Assembly (NCBI RefSeq): GCF_017877055.1
Contig: NZ_JAGIPG010000004.1
Location: 1-64,000, forward strand
Direction: 5' to 3'
Source of the DNA: Neorhizobium galegae
GTDB lineage: Bacteria; Pseudomonadota; Alphaproteobacteria; Rhizobiales; Rhizobiaceae
Length of the DNA stretch: 64,000 bases
A model generated the notes under the pieces. The model worked only from the letters and a program-made list of their open reading frames with translations, had not been told where the DNA came from and did not search any database. Below are positions 33,319-43,153 of the stretch, one piece after another. The position numbers were made by a program, and so were the translations under genes. Each line of letters starts with the position of its first letter. Positions within the stretch are counted from its first letter, which is position 1.

Positions 33319-33775
33319 CGCTTCTAATATCCATCCAGAGGCGCGCGTTCACGCAAATGTTCTCAAGGCTTGAGATAGGATGTGGCGTGGCAAGAAGCAA
33401 CGGCGCTTCGCGAGACGGAACGCACCTTTATCCGCGCCGACTGACGTGCGACACGGTTCAAAGGCGGGAATGGGGCAGGCAGGGCATTGGAGTAGTTGGC
33501 GAGGTAGGTTTCCGCCTGCCCCGATCGCCTCTTGCGGTTTGCGGAGAATTTCCAAGCCCTCCCTCGCCGCTTTGACGACCATCACCGGAACCAGGCGCTT
33601 TCGAACCTTCGTGAGGCAGCCGGTTCGCGAACCCGGTTCCCATCCGATGACGCGGCTATTATGATCCTATGTCTCTGCTGCGGGGACGCCGGCGGCGCAA
33701 AAATCTGCCAAGCCTTTGACGAAACACGGCGGAAAATGCCGTTCGGCCGCATTTCGTCCCCGGTCGCAATGCCGG
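33319..33775. other. 457-bp intergenic stretch at the disrupted murA-DUF2948 junction
   Basis: No gene or remnant that I can identify on either strand. It is the left edge of the foreign segment between DUF2948 and murA. No EcfG match or strong inverted repeat is seen. Confidence 0.4.
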
Positions 33776-34990
33776 TTACCTGCCACCGGCTAAATCGACA
33801 TTGGAGTGAATTCTGTTGTGCAGCAACAGAAGGCCGAGAAACGCCGAGAAGGCGAAGATCGAGATGACCAGGGCGAGCCACAGGGCGGCGTGGGGGCCGG
33901 CGGTGGTGAGAATGGCGGTGAATGCCGGTGGGGCGGCGGCGAAAGAGAAGTTGAGAGGCACGGCGAGCTGTGCCGAGGCGCGGGCATAGGCGCCAGCGGG
34001 GAAAATCTGCAACGGCAGCGTCGCACGGGTGACGGCGTTGATGCCGCTGGCAAAGCCGTAGAGCGTGGCGAACAGCATGGCGCCGGCGAAATTGCTGGTC
34101 AGTAGAAGGACGGTAAAGCTCAGCGGGAACAGGGCCGTGGCGGCAAGGCCGGTGACGAAGCCCGACCAGCGCCGGCCGCCCAGAAAATCCAGCAGCCGCC
34201 CCGCCCATTGGGCGATACCGATAAAGGCTGCGGCCGCCAGCGCGCTGGCATGATCGAGACCTTGAGCCTGGAACAGGATGATGATGGTGAGGGCAAAGCC
34301 CCAGGTGAAAAAGCCATTGGCGGCAAAGCTCATGGCCAGCAGGACGAAGCGTGGCCGGTCGATAGCGGCTGGCTCGGCCGTCGTCTTCGCAGCGGATTTT
34401 TCTCCGGGCCGGCGGGCAAGCGCCGTCCAATGCAGCGGCGTGCAGACAAGAAACATGAGGGCGGCATAGGCGAGTGTGGTCGTGCGCCAGCCCCACTCAG
34501 CCTGCAGAAGCCCCGTCAGCGGCCACATGATGGCCGATGTCAGCCCGCCGGCCAGGACCAGCACACCGAGCGCCTGGCGCGCCTTGTCGCCGGCGATCTC
34601 GGCCGCTGCGATCTGCGCCGGTGTCGTCAGCATGCAGGCGCCGGCAAGGCCGAGAATGATCCACGCCAGGAGATAGGATTCCGGACCATTGGCCAGGCCC
34701 ATGACCAGCAGGCCGGCGGCACCCAGCGGCGACCCCAGAACCATGATCGGGCGCGCGCCATGACGCTCGAACTTGGCGCTCAGGGGCCAAGACACCATGG
34801 CCATGACGACCAGCATGACCGTCGGCCCTGCCATGACCATGGGGAGCGCCATGCCCAGTTCGCCGGCCATTGCAGGCCCGGTGACCGCGGGCAGCCAGAA
34901 CGTGGTGCCCCAGCCGATCAACTGGGTTAGCGACAGGGCGGCAACGGCACGGACTGTGGAAGAGCGGAAGTGAGTTAAAAGGGGAATCAT
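33776..34990 (-). CDS. MFS transporter, 12 transmembrane segments
   Basis: The 404-residue protein is strongly hydrophobic throughout, with 12 likely helices. It begins MIPLLTHFRSSTVRAVAALS, then LTQLIGWGTTFWLPAVTGPA. ATG 34990 follows GAGG and is preferred over one 18 bases earlier. It resembles the CynX/NimT or YfcJ-like MFS group. Substrate unknown; efflux is likely. The divergent LysR gene at 35250 may regulate it. It was inserted between housekeeping genes. Confidence 0.88.
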   Translation of the reverse strand: MIPLLTHFRSSTVRAVAALSLTQLIGWGTTFWLPAVTGPAMAGELGMALPMVMAGPTVMLVVMAMVSWPLSAKFERHGARPIMVLGSPLGAAGLLVMGLANGPESYLLAWIILGLAGACMLTTPAQIAAAEIAGDKARQALGVLVLAGGLTSAIMWPLTGLLQAEWGWRTTTLAYAALMFLVCTPLHWTALARRPGEKSAAKTTAEPAAIDRPRFVLLAMSFAANGFFTWGFALTIIILFQAQGLDHASALAAAAFIGIAQWAGRLLDFLGGRRWSGFVTGLAATALFPLSFTVLLLTSNFAGAMLFATLYGFASGINAVTRATLPLQIFPAGAYARASAQLAVPLNFSFAAAPPAFTAILTTAGPHAALWLALVISIFAFSAFLGLLLLHNRIHSNVDLAGGR

Positions 34991-35249
34991 TCGAGACCTC
35001 GGGGGCACGGGCGGCTGTTGTTTCTGACTGGGAAGTGAGGAAGGACCGCGCTTCGGTCAGCGAACCTTCCGAGTGCGAGAATTAAAGGAATTAATGCTGT
35101 CACCGCCGTTACTCATGTTATGAATTCGGTGTCGGCTTAAATCTCGGTTTGGACGTATCGATTGTCCTGAAAGGCTTTTTATCTTCGCTTGTGCTGGATT
35201 TTCGTCAGACGCTCAAACGAGGAATTCGAGGGGAGAGTGAGGAAAATTC

Positions 35250-36128
35250 ATGCAAGGCAAGCACCGCATCTCTCTCAATTCCGTCCGGGTGTTCACGATC
35301 GTCGCCCGGACCGGCAGCCTGACGGCCGCAGGCGCTGAACTCGGCGTCACCTCCGGCGCGGTGAGCCACCAGCTGAAAAAGCTTGAAGACGAGCTCGGGG
35401 TGAGCTTCTTCCGCCGGGGAAGCAACACCGTTTCGCTGACCGACGCGGGACAACGGTTCTATCAGGAAGTCGCGCCCGCGATCGGGCTGATCGAGCGTTC
35501 GGCCGACGCGCTCTATCGTGACGAAACCGAAATCAGCGTCCATGCGACGACGTCGTTTGCACTGCGTTGGCTCATCCCGTCGCTGGATCGTTTCCGCACT
35601 CTCTGCCCCAACGTCCGCGTCCGGGTGGAGACCGGTTCGGCGCGAAGTTTTCCCGCCATCCCGGACAGCGATGTCAGCATCCGTCATTTCCGGGCTGGAC
35701 AAGCCGCTGAAGGATGGGAGTTCCTGGCGCGCGACCTGCGCCGGCCGGTTGCGTCTCCAAGCCTGCTGGCAAGAGAGCCCGGCAGCCGGCAGATTACCGT
35801 TGCCGACCTGCCGGCGCTTCAATGCTCCGTCGGCAACTGGGACTGGAAGCTCTGGTGCGAGACATTCCGTATCCCTCCCGCGGACCTTTCCGTCACCCAT
35901 GAATTCGACACCGACGATGCGGCTCTTCACGCCTGCGTCGCCGGTCTCGGGATGGTGCTCGCGCCGACCATCCTCACGGGAAGGGAAACACGGTCCGGCG
36001 CGTTGGTTGTGCTGCCCGGATACCAGCCGGTCGAGGCCGGAACGTACCGTTACCAGCGCCGCTCGGAATCGCGGGTGGTGCGGCAATTCTGCGGCTGGAT
36101 GGATACCGAAATGCGGAACCTCGAATGA
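35250..36128 (+). CDS. LysR-family regulator (GcvA-like)
   Basis: The 292-residue protein has LNSVRVFTIVARTGSLTAAG, then GAVSHQLKKLEDELGVSFFR, typical of the GcvA/AmpR subgroup. A LysR substrate domain follows. It is divergent from the MFS gene with 259 bp between (34991-35249), which holds their promoters and no other recognised feature. Confidence 0.9.
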   Translation: MQGKHRISLNSVRVFTIVARTGSLTAAGAELGVTSGAVSHQLKKLEDELGVSFFRRGSNTVSLTDAGQRFYQEVAPAIGLIERSADALYRDETEISVHATTSFALRWLIPSLDRFRTLCPNVRVRVETGSARSFPAIPDSDVSIRHFRAGQAAEGWEFLARDLRRPVASPSLLAREPGSRQITVADLPALQCSVGNWDWKLWCETFRIPPADLSVTHEFDTDDAALHACVAGLGMVLAPTILTGRETRSGALVVLPGYQPVEAGTYRYQRRSESRVVRQFCGWMDTEMRNLE

Positions 36129-36264
36129 CGGGTTTTCGCCGCCGGAAACGGCAGCTTTGATTTCATGGCCATCGGTTCACGCCTGCGCCTCCAGGTCAAG
36201 CGGACCACTCATCGCGATGTGCTTGGCCTGCAACGCACGAGGTCAATCCAGGACAGCCACCTGA

Positions 36265-36849
36265 TCAGTTCAGGCCTTCCTCGGCGAGCGCCTGGATCAC
36301 GGAGGGCAGCATCCGCATGCGGTCGAAGGCCTTGCTGAGGTTTTCCGGCAGCTCGACGCCGCTCTTGGGCGCGACCATCAGGACCCAGAACAAGTAGCAG
36401 TCCGCAATCGTCATCTTGTCGCTCACCAGGAATTTCTTGTTACCCATCTGGTCGGCCAGGATAGCGAAAGCCTTCGCAAGCTTTTCGCGGGCACGCACCT
36501 TTTCCGGCTCGGGGAAGTCCCTGAAAAACGGCTGGTAGCTTCCGTGGATTTCGGAGGCCATGAAAGCGAGAGACTCGAGCGCCCGCCACCGGGCAATGCC
36601 GTCTTTCGGAAGAAGCTTGCCGCTCTTCTCGGCGATATAGTTTAAAATAACCGGGTTTTCCGTGAGAAATACGCCGTCTTCCAGCTCAAGGGTCGGGATA
36701 TAACCCTTTTGGTTGATGGAAAGGAAATCGCGGCCGTCCTCGGTTTTCCTGTCGTGGTCGATGCTCAGGAGCTTGTAGGGAAGCCCGGTCTCGATCAGCG
36801 CTATGTGATCGGCGAGACTGCAGGCGGCCGGATAATAGAAGAGGTTCAT
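36265..36849 (-). CDS. Glutathione S-transferase family protein
   Basis: The 194-residue protein begins MNLFYYPAACSLADHIALIE with a thioredoxin-fold N-terminal domain and the cis-Pro/Glu-Ser type site LTENPVILNYIAEKSG. A helical C-terminal domain follows. PAACSLA is the bacterial beta-class GST pattern with a Cys near residue 10. It may conjugate glutathione to electrophiles. The divergent HxlR gene at 36975 is probably its regulator. Confidence 0.9.
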   Translation of the reverse strand: MNLFYYPAACSLADHIALIETGLPYKLLSIDHDRKTEDGRDFLSINQKGYIPTLELEDGVFLTENPVILNYIAEKSGKLLPKDGIARWRALESLAFMASEIHGSYQPFFRDFPEPEKVRAREKLAKAFAILADQMGNKKFLVSDKMTIADCYLFWVLMVAPKSGVELPENLSKAFDRMRMLPSVIQALAEEGLN

Positions 36850-36974
36850 GGTGGTCTCCTTGTGATGGACCTGTCTCGATGTTTCTTTTCGGAGACAAGG
36901 TCTGCAATGTTGACCACGACCATTTATGTGACCTAAAAATGCCCGTCAAAAGCATATCTTTGGGAGTTGGTCAG

Positions 36975-37343
36975 ATGGATGTGACCGTTTCGCACGCAGA
37001 AGCCGATTGCAGAGGCGTGAGTGAAATCCTCAGCCGGGTCGGCGACAAATGGACGATCCAGGTCGTCGTATCGCTTCGGCTGGAGCCCCGACGGTTCAAC
37101 GAGCTGAAACGGCAGGTCGGCGGCATTTCGCAGCAGATGCTGACAAGGACGCTCAAGACACTGGAACGCGACGGCATGGTCGAACGCACCGTTCGCCACA
37201 GCACCCCGCCGCAGGTCGAATACACGCTGACGCCGCTCGGACATTCCCTGTCGGAAACCGCGCGGCAACTCGCCGATTGGGCGGCGGCCCATCAGCGAGA
37301 AATCGAAGACAACCGCCTTCATTACGACGCCCGTCAGCTTTGA
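36975..37343 (+). CDS. HxlR-family transcriptional regulator
   Basis: The 122-residue protein has ADCRGVSEILSRVGDKWTIQ, RFNELKRQVGGISQQMLTRT and VEYTLTPLGHSLSE. A Cys near the N-terminus (ADCRG) fits redox sensing. ATG 36975 is 8 bases after GGGAG and is preferred over ATG 36939 or 36879. Divergent from the GST gene by 125 bp; the pairing of an HxlR sensor with a detoxification enzyme repeats the QOR/HxlR pair at 20.9-22.3 kb. Confidence 0.9.
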   Translation: MDVTVSHAEADCRGVSEILSRVGDKWTIQVVVSLRLEPRRFNELKRQVGGISQQMLTRTLKTLERDGMVERTVRHSTPPQVEYTLTPLGHSLSETARQLADWAAAHQREIEDNRLHYDARQL

Positions 37344-37438
37344 TGGACCCGCGATCCTGGTGCTTGCAGCCGCCTGGCAATCGAACCTGATCAAGAAGTG
37401 CGCTTCGGGCCGAAAGCGGCCTCCTCAGCGCCCAACAT

Positions 37439-38281
37439 TCAGCTTGGGAAATCCGCCGAAAGGCTGATTTCCTCCCAGAGTTCGATCTGGGAGAGCCGCT
37501 CCTTCAGCTTTTGCGTGACCGCGTTATAGCAGATCGCACCGAGTACCAGGTGGCGGGGAGCCTGATCCGCTTCGGTGGCGGCGATCATCGCCTCGCCGGC
37601 GCGCACCGGATCGCCGGGCTGGCGGCCGCTATAGCCGGAAGTCGCGCCCATGCGGGCGGCGGCCGTCTCCGCATAATCGGCGATCCGGCTCGGCGTCTGC
37701 TTCAGCGAGCGACCGGCCCAGTCGGTGCGGAACGGACCCGGCTCGACGCAGGTGACCTTGATGCCGAGCGGCGCGCCTTCCATGGCGAGCGCATCGGAAA
37801 ACCCTTCGACCGCGTGCTTGCTCGCCGCATAATAGCCGGAGCTCGGAAGGCCCATGAAGCCGGCCATCGAGGTGATGTTGAGGATGTGGCCTCGGCGCTG
37901 CGCCCGCATGCCCGGCAGCACGGCGCGGGTCATGGCGAACAGGCCGAAGACATTGGCATCGAACATCGCGCGGATCTCGTCCTCCTCGCCTTCCTCGATC
38001 GACGCCTGGTAGCCGTAGCCGGCATTGTTGACCAGCACGTCGATGCGGCCGAATTTCTGCTCGGCGGCGGCGACCGCATCGGAAATCTGCTTCATGTCCG
38101 TCACATCGAGATCGAGCGCCAGGACATGATCCCTGCCGTCGGCGAGATCGGCGACCCGATCCCTGCCGCGGGCGGTGACCACGGTCGGCCAGCCGCGATC
38201 GATCGTCAGCTTGGCGAGCTCGCGACCGAAGCCGGTAGAGCAGCCGGTGATGAACCAGACGGGGGCTTGAATATCGGTCAT
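37439..38281 (-). CDS. SDR-family oxidoreductase
   Basis: The 280-residue protein has the cofactor loop WFITGCSTGFGRELAKL, NNAGYGY and the catalytic SSGYYAASKHAVEGFSDAL (YxxxK). The extended ending resembles SDRs often annotated as oxidoreductase/short-chain dehydrogenase 'DltE-like'. ATG 38281 is preferred over 38314. Substrate unknown. It is the last gene of the segment inserted between DUF2948 and murA. Confidence 0.9.
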   Translation of the reverse strand: MTDIQAPVWFITGCSTGFGRELAKLTIDRGWPTVVTARGRDRVADLADGRDHVLALDLDVTDMKQISDAVAAAEQKFGRIDVLVNNAGYGYQASIEEGEEDEIRAMFDANVFGLFAMTRAVLPGMRAQRRGHILNITSMAGFMGLPSSGYYAASKHAVEGFSDALAMEGAPLGIKVTCVEPGPFRTDWAGRSLKQTPSRIADYAETAAARMGATSGYSGRQPGDPVRAGEAMIAATEADQAPRHLVLGAICYNAVTQKLKERLSQIELWEEISLSADFPS

Positions 38282-38421
38282 GGGGAAATCTCCGTGGGGT
38301 GCCGGATCAAACAATATGAGGCGGGAAAGAGAATGGACGTTTCAAAGAGATAGAAATGCAAAAAAGGACGACAAGGGCAATGCCCTGCCGTCCTTCGCAA
38401 AATATCAGCCTTGCGGATCGA

Positions 38422-39711
38422 TCAGTCGCTGACGCGTTCGACCACCGCGCCGCAGCGGGTGAGCTTTTCTTCCAGCCGCTCGAAACCGCGATCGAGATGG
38501 TAGACGCGGCTGACCATGGTTTCGCCTTCGGCGGCAAGGCCGGCAATGACCAGCGAGACGGAGGCGCGCAGATCGGTCGCCATGACCGGGGCTCCCTTCA
38601 AACGCGTTACCCCTTCGACACGGGCCTTCTGGCCGGACAACGAGATCCTGGCGCCAAGGCGGGCGAGTTCCTGAACGTGCATGAAGCGGTTTTCGAAAAT
38701 GGTCTCGGTAATGTTCGAGACGCCGGAGGAGCGGGTCATCAGCGCCATGAACTGCGCCTGCAGGTCGGTCGGGAAACCCGGGAACGGTTCGGTGGTGATG
38801 TCGACCGGCTGGATGCCGTTGCCGTTGCGCACGACGCGCAGGCCGCTTTCCGTTTCGGTGATATGGGCGCCGGCCAAACGCAGCGTGTCGAGCGCGGTGT
38901 CGAGCAGCGACGCTTCGGTGCCTTCGAGCACGACATCGCCGCCCGTCATGGCGACCGCCATCGCATAGGTGCCGGTCTCGATGCGGTCCGGCAGCACGCG
39001 GTGGCGCGCCCCGGAGAGCGAAGTGACGCCCTCGACCGTGATCGTCCGGGTGCCGGCGCCGGAAATCTTGGCGCCCATGGCGGTGAGGCATTTTGCCAGA
39101 TCGACGACCTCCGGCTCACGAGCGGCGTTTTCGATCACCGTCGTGCCGCGGGCAAGCGTCGCCGCCATCATCATCACGTGGGTTGCGCCCACCGAAACCT
39201 TCGGGAAGACGTAAGTGGCGCCGATCAGGCCGCCCTTGGGGGCCGTCGCGTTCACATAACCGCCGTCGACTTCCAGGTTGGCACCGAGCGCCTGCAGGCC
39301 TTCGAGGAAGAGATCGACCGGACGCGTGCCGATGGCGCAGCCGCCCGGCAGCGAAACCCGCGCCTGGCCTTCGCGGGCAAGCAGCGGACCGATGACCCAG
39401 AAGCTGGCGCGCATCTTCGAGACCAGCTCATAGGGAGCGGTCGTATCGACGATGGTGCGGCAGGTGAAGTTGATGGTACGCGAATAGCCCTCTTCCTGGC
39501 GCTCGCGGCGGCCATTGACGGCGACATCGACGCCATGATTGCCGAGGATGCGCAGCAGCTGTTCCACGTCGGCCAGATGCGGCACATTTTCGAGCGTCAG
39601 CGTATCGCTCGTCAGAAGGGAGGCGATCATCAGCGGCAGAGCGGCGTTTTTCGCTCCCGAGATCGGAATGGTGCCCTTGAGTTCGTTGCCGCCTACAATT
39701 CTGATGCGATC
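38422..39711 (-). CDS. murA: UDP-N-acetylglucosamine 1-carboxyvinyltransferase
   Basis: The 429-residue MurA makes the first committed step of peptidoglycan synthesis, transfer of enolpyruvate from PEP to UDP-GlcNAc in the cytosol. The start MDRIRIVGGNELKGTIPISG, GAKNAALPLM and the catalytic loop LPGGCAIGTRPVDLFLEGLQ are standard. The loop has Cys rather than Asp, so fosfomycin sensitivity is expected. In relatives murA lies directly upstream of DUF2948 and hisD. Confidence 0.97.
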   Translation of the reverse strand, partial: DRIRIVGGNELKGTIPISGAKNAALPLMIASLLTSDTLTLENVPHLADVEQLLRILGNHGVDVAVNGRRERQEEGYSRTINFTCRTIVDTTAPYELVSKMRASFWVIGPLLAREGQARVSLPGGCAIGTRPVDLFLEGLQALGANLEVDGGYVNATAPKGGLIGATYVFPKVSVGATHVMMMAATLARGTTVIENAAREPEVVDLAKCLTAMGAKISGAGTRTITVEGVTSLSGARHRVLPDRIETGTYAMAVAMTGGDVVLEGTEASLLDTALDTLRLAGAHITETESGLRVVRNGNGIQPVDITTEPFPGFPTDLQAQFMALMTRSSGVSNITETIFENRFMHVQELARLGARISLSGQKARVEGVTRLKGAPVMATDLRASVSLVIAGLAAEGETMVSRVYHLDRGFERLEEKLTRCGAVVERVSD

Positions 39712-39838
39712 CATAAGTTGTAACTCTTCCTTCTGAGCGCGAAAGGAGGCGTCCTTAGACGAAATCCGCCGCTGCTTCAATGATTGCTGAAATGGCCTGC
39801 CGGAATAGCCTGTCTGCCAGCCTGTCTCGGCGCATAAG

Positions 39839-40069
39839 CTACAATGATTCGTCCGTTTTTACGGCAGGCAGTCCTTGGGTCGAATCCTCTTCGCCCGCCC
39901 GGCGGGCCCGCGCCTGCGTCTTGCGGCGCATCAGATTCTCGCGAAGCTTGGCTGCAGCCTTCGCCTTTCGCTGCGCTTCGCGGGCTTCAACCGCCCTGCG
40001 GTGCCGCTCGCCGCGGCCCTTGCCGGTCTCTCCGCCCTGAGAATCGTGCAGTTCGTCATCATTCGCCAT
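39839..40069 (-). CDS. Hypothetical basic protein, 76 aa
   Basis: From ATG 40069 the protein reads MANDDELHDSQGGETGKGRG then an Arg/Lys/Ala-rich helix of AREAQRKAKAAAKLRENLMR type. It is found beside murA in rhizobia. Disordered or coiled; function unknown. A longer frame to 40135 has no RBS. Confidence 0.6.
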   Translation of the reverse strand: MANDDELHDSQGGETGKGRGERHRRAVEAREAQRKAKAAAKLRENLMRRKTQARARRAGEEDSTQGLPAVKTDESL

Positions 40070-40221
40070 GGCTCTCCATACCCAAAAACCGGGATTCTTG
40101 AAAGCGGAAGCGACGTTTTCCCCATTCCCCGACAAAGAACTTGGAATTTGCGGCTTGCGCTGCCGGTGAACCTATGGCAATAGGCCGCTGCCGACGACGC
40201 GGGTCTTTCGCGCCGGCTGAC

Positions 40222-40296
40222 GCTGCTATAGCTCAGGGGTAGAGCACTCCCTTGGTAAGGGAGAGGCCGAGAGTTCAAATCTCTCTAGCAGCACCA
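40222..40296 (+). tRNA. tRNA-Thr (anticodon GGT)
   Basis: A 75-nt cloverleaf: acceptor GCTGCTA / TAGCAGC, D-arm AGCTCAGGGGTAGAGC, anticodon loop CTTGGTAA, T-loop GTTCAAATC, encoded CCA. A small CGCCT/AGGCG hairpin follows at about 40304-40318. The next 15 kb are accessory surface-polysaccharide genes. Confidence 0.98.
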
Positions 40297-40563
40297 TTTT
40301 TCGCCTAAAAAGGCGTCTTACCCGGTATCTTACGTTCTTAGTAACGGCTCCCGTCAATCGAGGGACTATAAAAAACGTGTCCCGAACCGCAGCACATGCC
40401 GTGCCTCCTCCGGTGAGGCGCTTCTTGCCACCTCTCAGCAATTCTCCCTTCTATATGAGGCATGAACGTCAAGAGCGATGATCCGGGTACCAACGGAACT
40501 TGTTATGCTGCCGTTCATTTTAGCTCTGCTAGTTTGGCTTATTACCGTTGCTGGAGAGAAACA

Positions 40564-40923
40564 ATGAAAGCGAAACAATTCGGATTGCTGGCGGGCATGT
40601 CAGCCCTGCTTGTCGGCATCAGCATTCAACCTGTACCTGCTACCGCCCAAGGCTTCGAACTTGAGTTCGGAGAACGTGGCATGCGGATCGAGCGCCCGGA
40701 TGGCTATGATCGGCGATACGATCGCCGCGAGCGGCGATATGAACGTTCAGGCTGCGGCCCACGTGAAGCTCTGGGCGCTGCCTCACGATACCTGGACGAC
40801 CCTTACATCAACGCTGAGAACCGAAGGTACTATTATATCGATGGGTACGGCAAGCGCGGTGGAGGCCGTGGCCGTCCGGATTCCGTGATGATCTCCAAAG
40901 CCCCCGGCTGCCCACGCGTGTAG
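40564..40923 (+). CDS. Small secreted hypothetical protein, 119 aa
   Basis: The start MKAKQFGLLAGMSALLVGIS and PVPATAQG form a Sec signal peptide with cleavage after ATA or AQG. The mature part is Arg/Tyr-rich (YDRRYDRRERRYERSG) with a CGPREALGAASRYL region common in small rhizobial periplasmic proteins; it ends with a second Cys. Function unknown. An upstream in-frame ATG at 40462 would add a 34-residue leader with no RBS and is rejected. The stretch 40924-41190 after it contains no gene I can support. Confidence 0.75.
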   Translation: MKAKQFGLLAGMSALLVGISIQPVPATAQGFELEFGERGMRIERPDGYDRRYDRRERRYERSGCGPREALGAASRYLDDPYINAENRRYYYIDGYGKRGGGRGRPDSVMISKAPGCPRV

Positions 40924-41190
40924 CAATCATTGCTTTCGGTAAGCTGGTTAGGCCGAGCCCGAGGTCGGCGTGCTGCCCTCCGTTACAACACAGTCCTGTG
41001 CAGCAGGAGTATGCTCGAGGTCGGACTGTGGACGTAGCGGAGGCCATGCCGGTGCTGCAGCAGATGGCGATGAAACATCGGCCGCACAGAAGCCTGGCCG
41101 CCGCACGCAAGGCCTTCCTGCATTTCGCCTCCTTCCGCGCAAATTGACCGAACAAGTATCACACCGCGATGTTACCCACGGCGGCGAACG

Positions 41191-43107
41191 GCCTCATTCA
41201 GCCCGCATGCGTCCTTGCAACGGGTGTGGAGAAATCGTGTTTGGCGTGGTTGGAAAGTGGTTCCCAAGCGTTTAATACGCCGCCTATGTGAGAACTTAAT
41301 CGTCGGGTGCGGCGAGCGGGAGCCCAATTGAGCGGCAAAAAAAGCAGGAAGAACCACCTGGATTCTGGCGCCGTGACCAGCGTCCTCAAGCGGGTGATCG
41401 CCGAAAACGGCAAGGATCATGTCCGCGGTTATGCCTTTGCGATCTTCTGTCTGGTCGCGACAGCCATGTCCACCGCCTTCACGGCGTGGATCATGGAGTC
41501 GGTGGTCAACGAGGCTTTTGCCAACAAACGGGCCGACATGGTCCTCGTCATCTGCTTTGCGATCTTTGCAGCTTTCGTCATTCGCGGCCTGGCGACCTAC
41601 GGGCAGGCGGTGACGCTCTCCAAGATCGGCAACAATATCGTCGCCCGTTACCAGCAGCGTCTCTATTCGCATCTCATGAAGCTGTCGGTCGGCTTTTTCG
41701 CGGAATCGCGATCGGCCCAACTGGCAGGGCAGATCGGCCAGAATATCGGCGGCATAAGGGACGTCCTCAACCTGGTGGTCACATCGACCGCGCGCGATCT
41801 GCTGACCCTGGCGTCGCTGATCGTCGTGATGATCTCCAAGGACTGGGTTCTCTCGCTGATCGTGTTTGCCGTGGCGCCGCCGCTCATTCTTGCGATCCGC
41901 TACCTGTCGCAGCGGCTGCGCAGCGTCACGCGCGAAGCCGTCGAGGTCAGCAGCAAGGTGCTGGGCGCCATGCAGGAGACCATCCAGGGCATCACCGTCG
42001 TCAAGGCCTTCACCATGGAACAGCAGCTGGAAGCCAAGGTCCGGCGCATTATCGAGACGTCCGAAAGACAGAGCAACCGGATTGCCCGCCTGTCCGAACG
42101 CACCGCGCCGCTCACCGAGACATTTGCAGGCGTGGCGATCTCCAGCGTGATCGGTTATGCCGCCTTCCGTTCGATCTACGATAATGTCGCCCCCGGCGCC
42201 TTCTTCGCCTTCATCACGGCCCTGCTGATGGCCTATGACCCGGCCCGCCGGCTGGCCCGGATGCAGGTGCAGCTCGAAAGGTCCGTCATCAACGCCCGGA
42301 TGATCTACAACCTGCTCGACATGCAGCCGCTGCAGCGGGAAAATCCGAACGCACCCGACCTTGTCGTCACCAAGGCGCAGATCGAGCTGAAGGGCGTCGT
42401 GTTCGCCTATGGCAGCGGCCAGCCGATCCTCAAGGGGGTGGACCTCATCGCGGAAGGCGGCAAGACCACCGCCCTGGTCGGCCCGTCGGGTGCCGGCAAG
42501 TCCACGATCATCTCGCTGATCCCGCGTTTCTACGATCCCGCCGAAGGCCAGATCCTGATCGACGGACAGGACATAGCCCATGTGACCAAGGCGTCGCTGC
42601 GTCACAGCCTCGCCTATGTCACGCAGCAGCCCTACCTGTTCGAAGGAACGATCCGCGACAACATCCGCTATGGACGGCCCGAAGCCACCGATGCCGAAGT
42701 CGAGGAGGCCGCCCGCCTCGCCCATGCCCACGAGTTCATACTCATGCAGCCGGCGGGGTACGAAACCCCGGTCGGTGAAAACGGCATGACCCTCTCCGGC
42801 GGTCAGCGGCAACGCCTGTCGATCGCACGCGCACTCGTGCGCAACGCACCGATCCTTCTTCTCGACGAAGCCACCTCGGCGCTCGACAACGAATCCGAGG
42901 CCGCCGTGCAAAGGGCCCTCGATTCGGCCATGCACGGCAGAACCGTCGTCGTCATCGCCCATCGCCTCTCGACCGTCGTCAACGCCGACAAGATCATCGT
43001 CATGCATGAAGGACGGGCAGTCGAAGAAGGCACCCATGAACAGCTCGCCAACCGCAAGGACGGCCTGTACGCCCGTTTGAACAACCTAAAGGCGCCGGAA
43101 GAGAGTG
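41191..43107 (+). repeat. 1.9-kb direct repeat, copy 1 (ABC exporter)
   Basis: Sequence from 41191 to 43107 matches 46498-48414 at a constant offset of 5307 bp. In every stretch compared the bases agree, and all six reading frames give the same text. Two differences occur at the end (43094 and 43097). Homology starts at GCCTCATTCAGCC and includes 116 bp of leader before the gene. Confidence 0.95.
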
Positions 43108-43112
43108 GTTAG
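41307..43112 (+). CDS. ABC exporter, fused permease-ATPase (MsbA type), copy 1
   Basis: The 601-residue half-transporter has six transmembrane helices (residues about 40-330) and an ATPase domain: Walker A GPSGAGKST near 391, signature LSGGQRQR near 496, Walker B ILLLDEATSALD near 516. It works as a homodimer and exports lipid-linked glycans, glucans or lipids. GTG 41307 gives this length, but TTG 41328, with GGGAG before it, is also plausible. It is duplicated almost exactly at 46614-48425; only the last few residues differ (EESG versus EESALE). The location among glycosyltransferases suggests polysaccharide export. Confidence 0.93.
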   Translation: MRRAGAQLSGKKSRKNHLDSGAVTSVLKRVIAENGKDHVRGYAFAIFCLVATAMSTAFTAWIMESVVNEAFANKRADMVLVICFAIFAAFVIRGLATYGQAVTLSKIGNNIVARYQQRLYSHLMKLSVGFFAESRSAQLAGQIGQNIGGIRDVLNLVVTSTARDLLTLASLIVVMISKDWVLSLIVFAVAPPLILAIRYLSQRLRSVTREAVEVSSKVLGAMQETIQGITVVKAFTMEQQLEAKVRRIIETSERQSNRIARLSERTAPLTETFAGVAISSVIGYAAFRSIYDNVAPGAFFAFITALLMAYDPARRLARMQVQLERSVINARMIYNLLDMQPLQRENPNAPDLVVTKAQIELKGVVFAYGSGQPILKGVDLIAEGGKTTALVGPSGAGKSTIISLIPRFYDPAEGQILIDGQDIAHVTKASLRHSLAYVTQQPYLFEGTIRDNIRYGRPEATDAEVEEAARLAHAHEFILMQPAGYETPVGENGMTLSGGQRQRLSIARALVRNAPILLLDEATSALDNESEAAVQRALDSAMHGRTVVVIAHRLSTVVNADKIIVMHEGRAVEEGTHEQLANRKDGLYARLNNLKAPEESG

Positions 43113-43153
43113 AATTCACATTCGGCCGTGAGGCGTCGGCATGAATTGAGGCG

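Noticed and set aside
41028..41147. Short plus-strand frame before exporter copy 1
   Set aside because: Forty residues, basic, without an RBS; I could not match it to any transposase or known protein.
41172..43037. A 621-residue open frame on the minus strand (also at 46473-48344)
   Set aside because: It is the antisense shadow of the ABC exporter: same repeat, no RBS, and no recognised domain. The exporter frame has full motifs.
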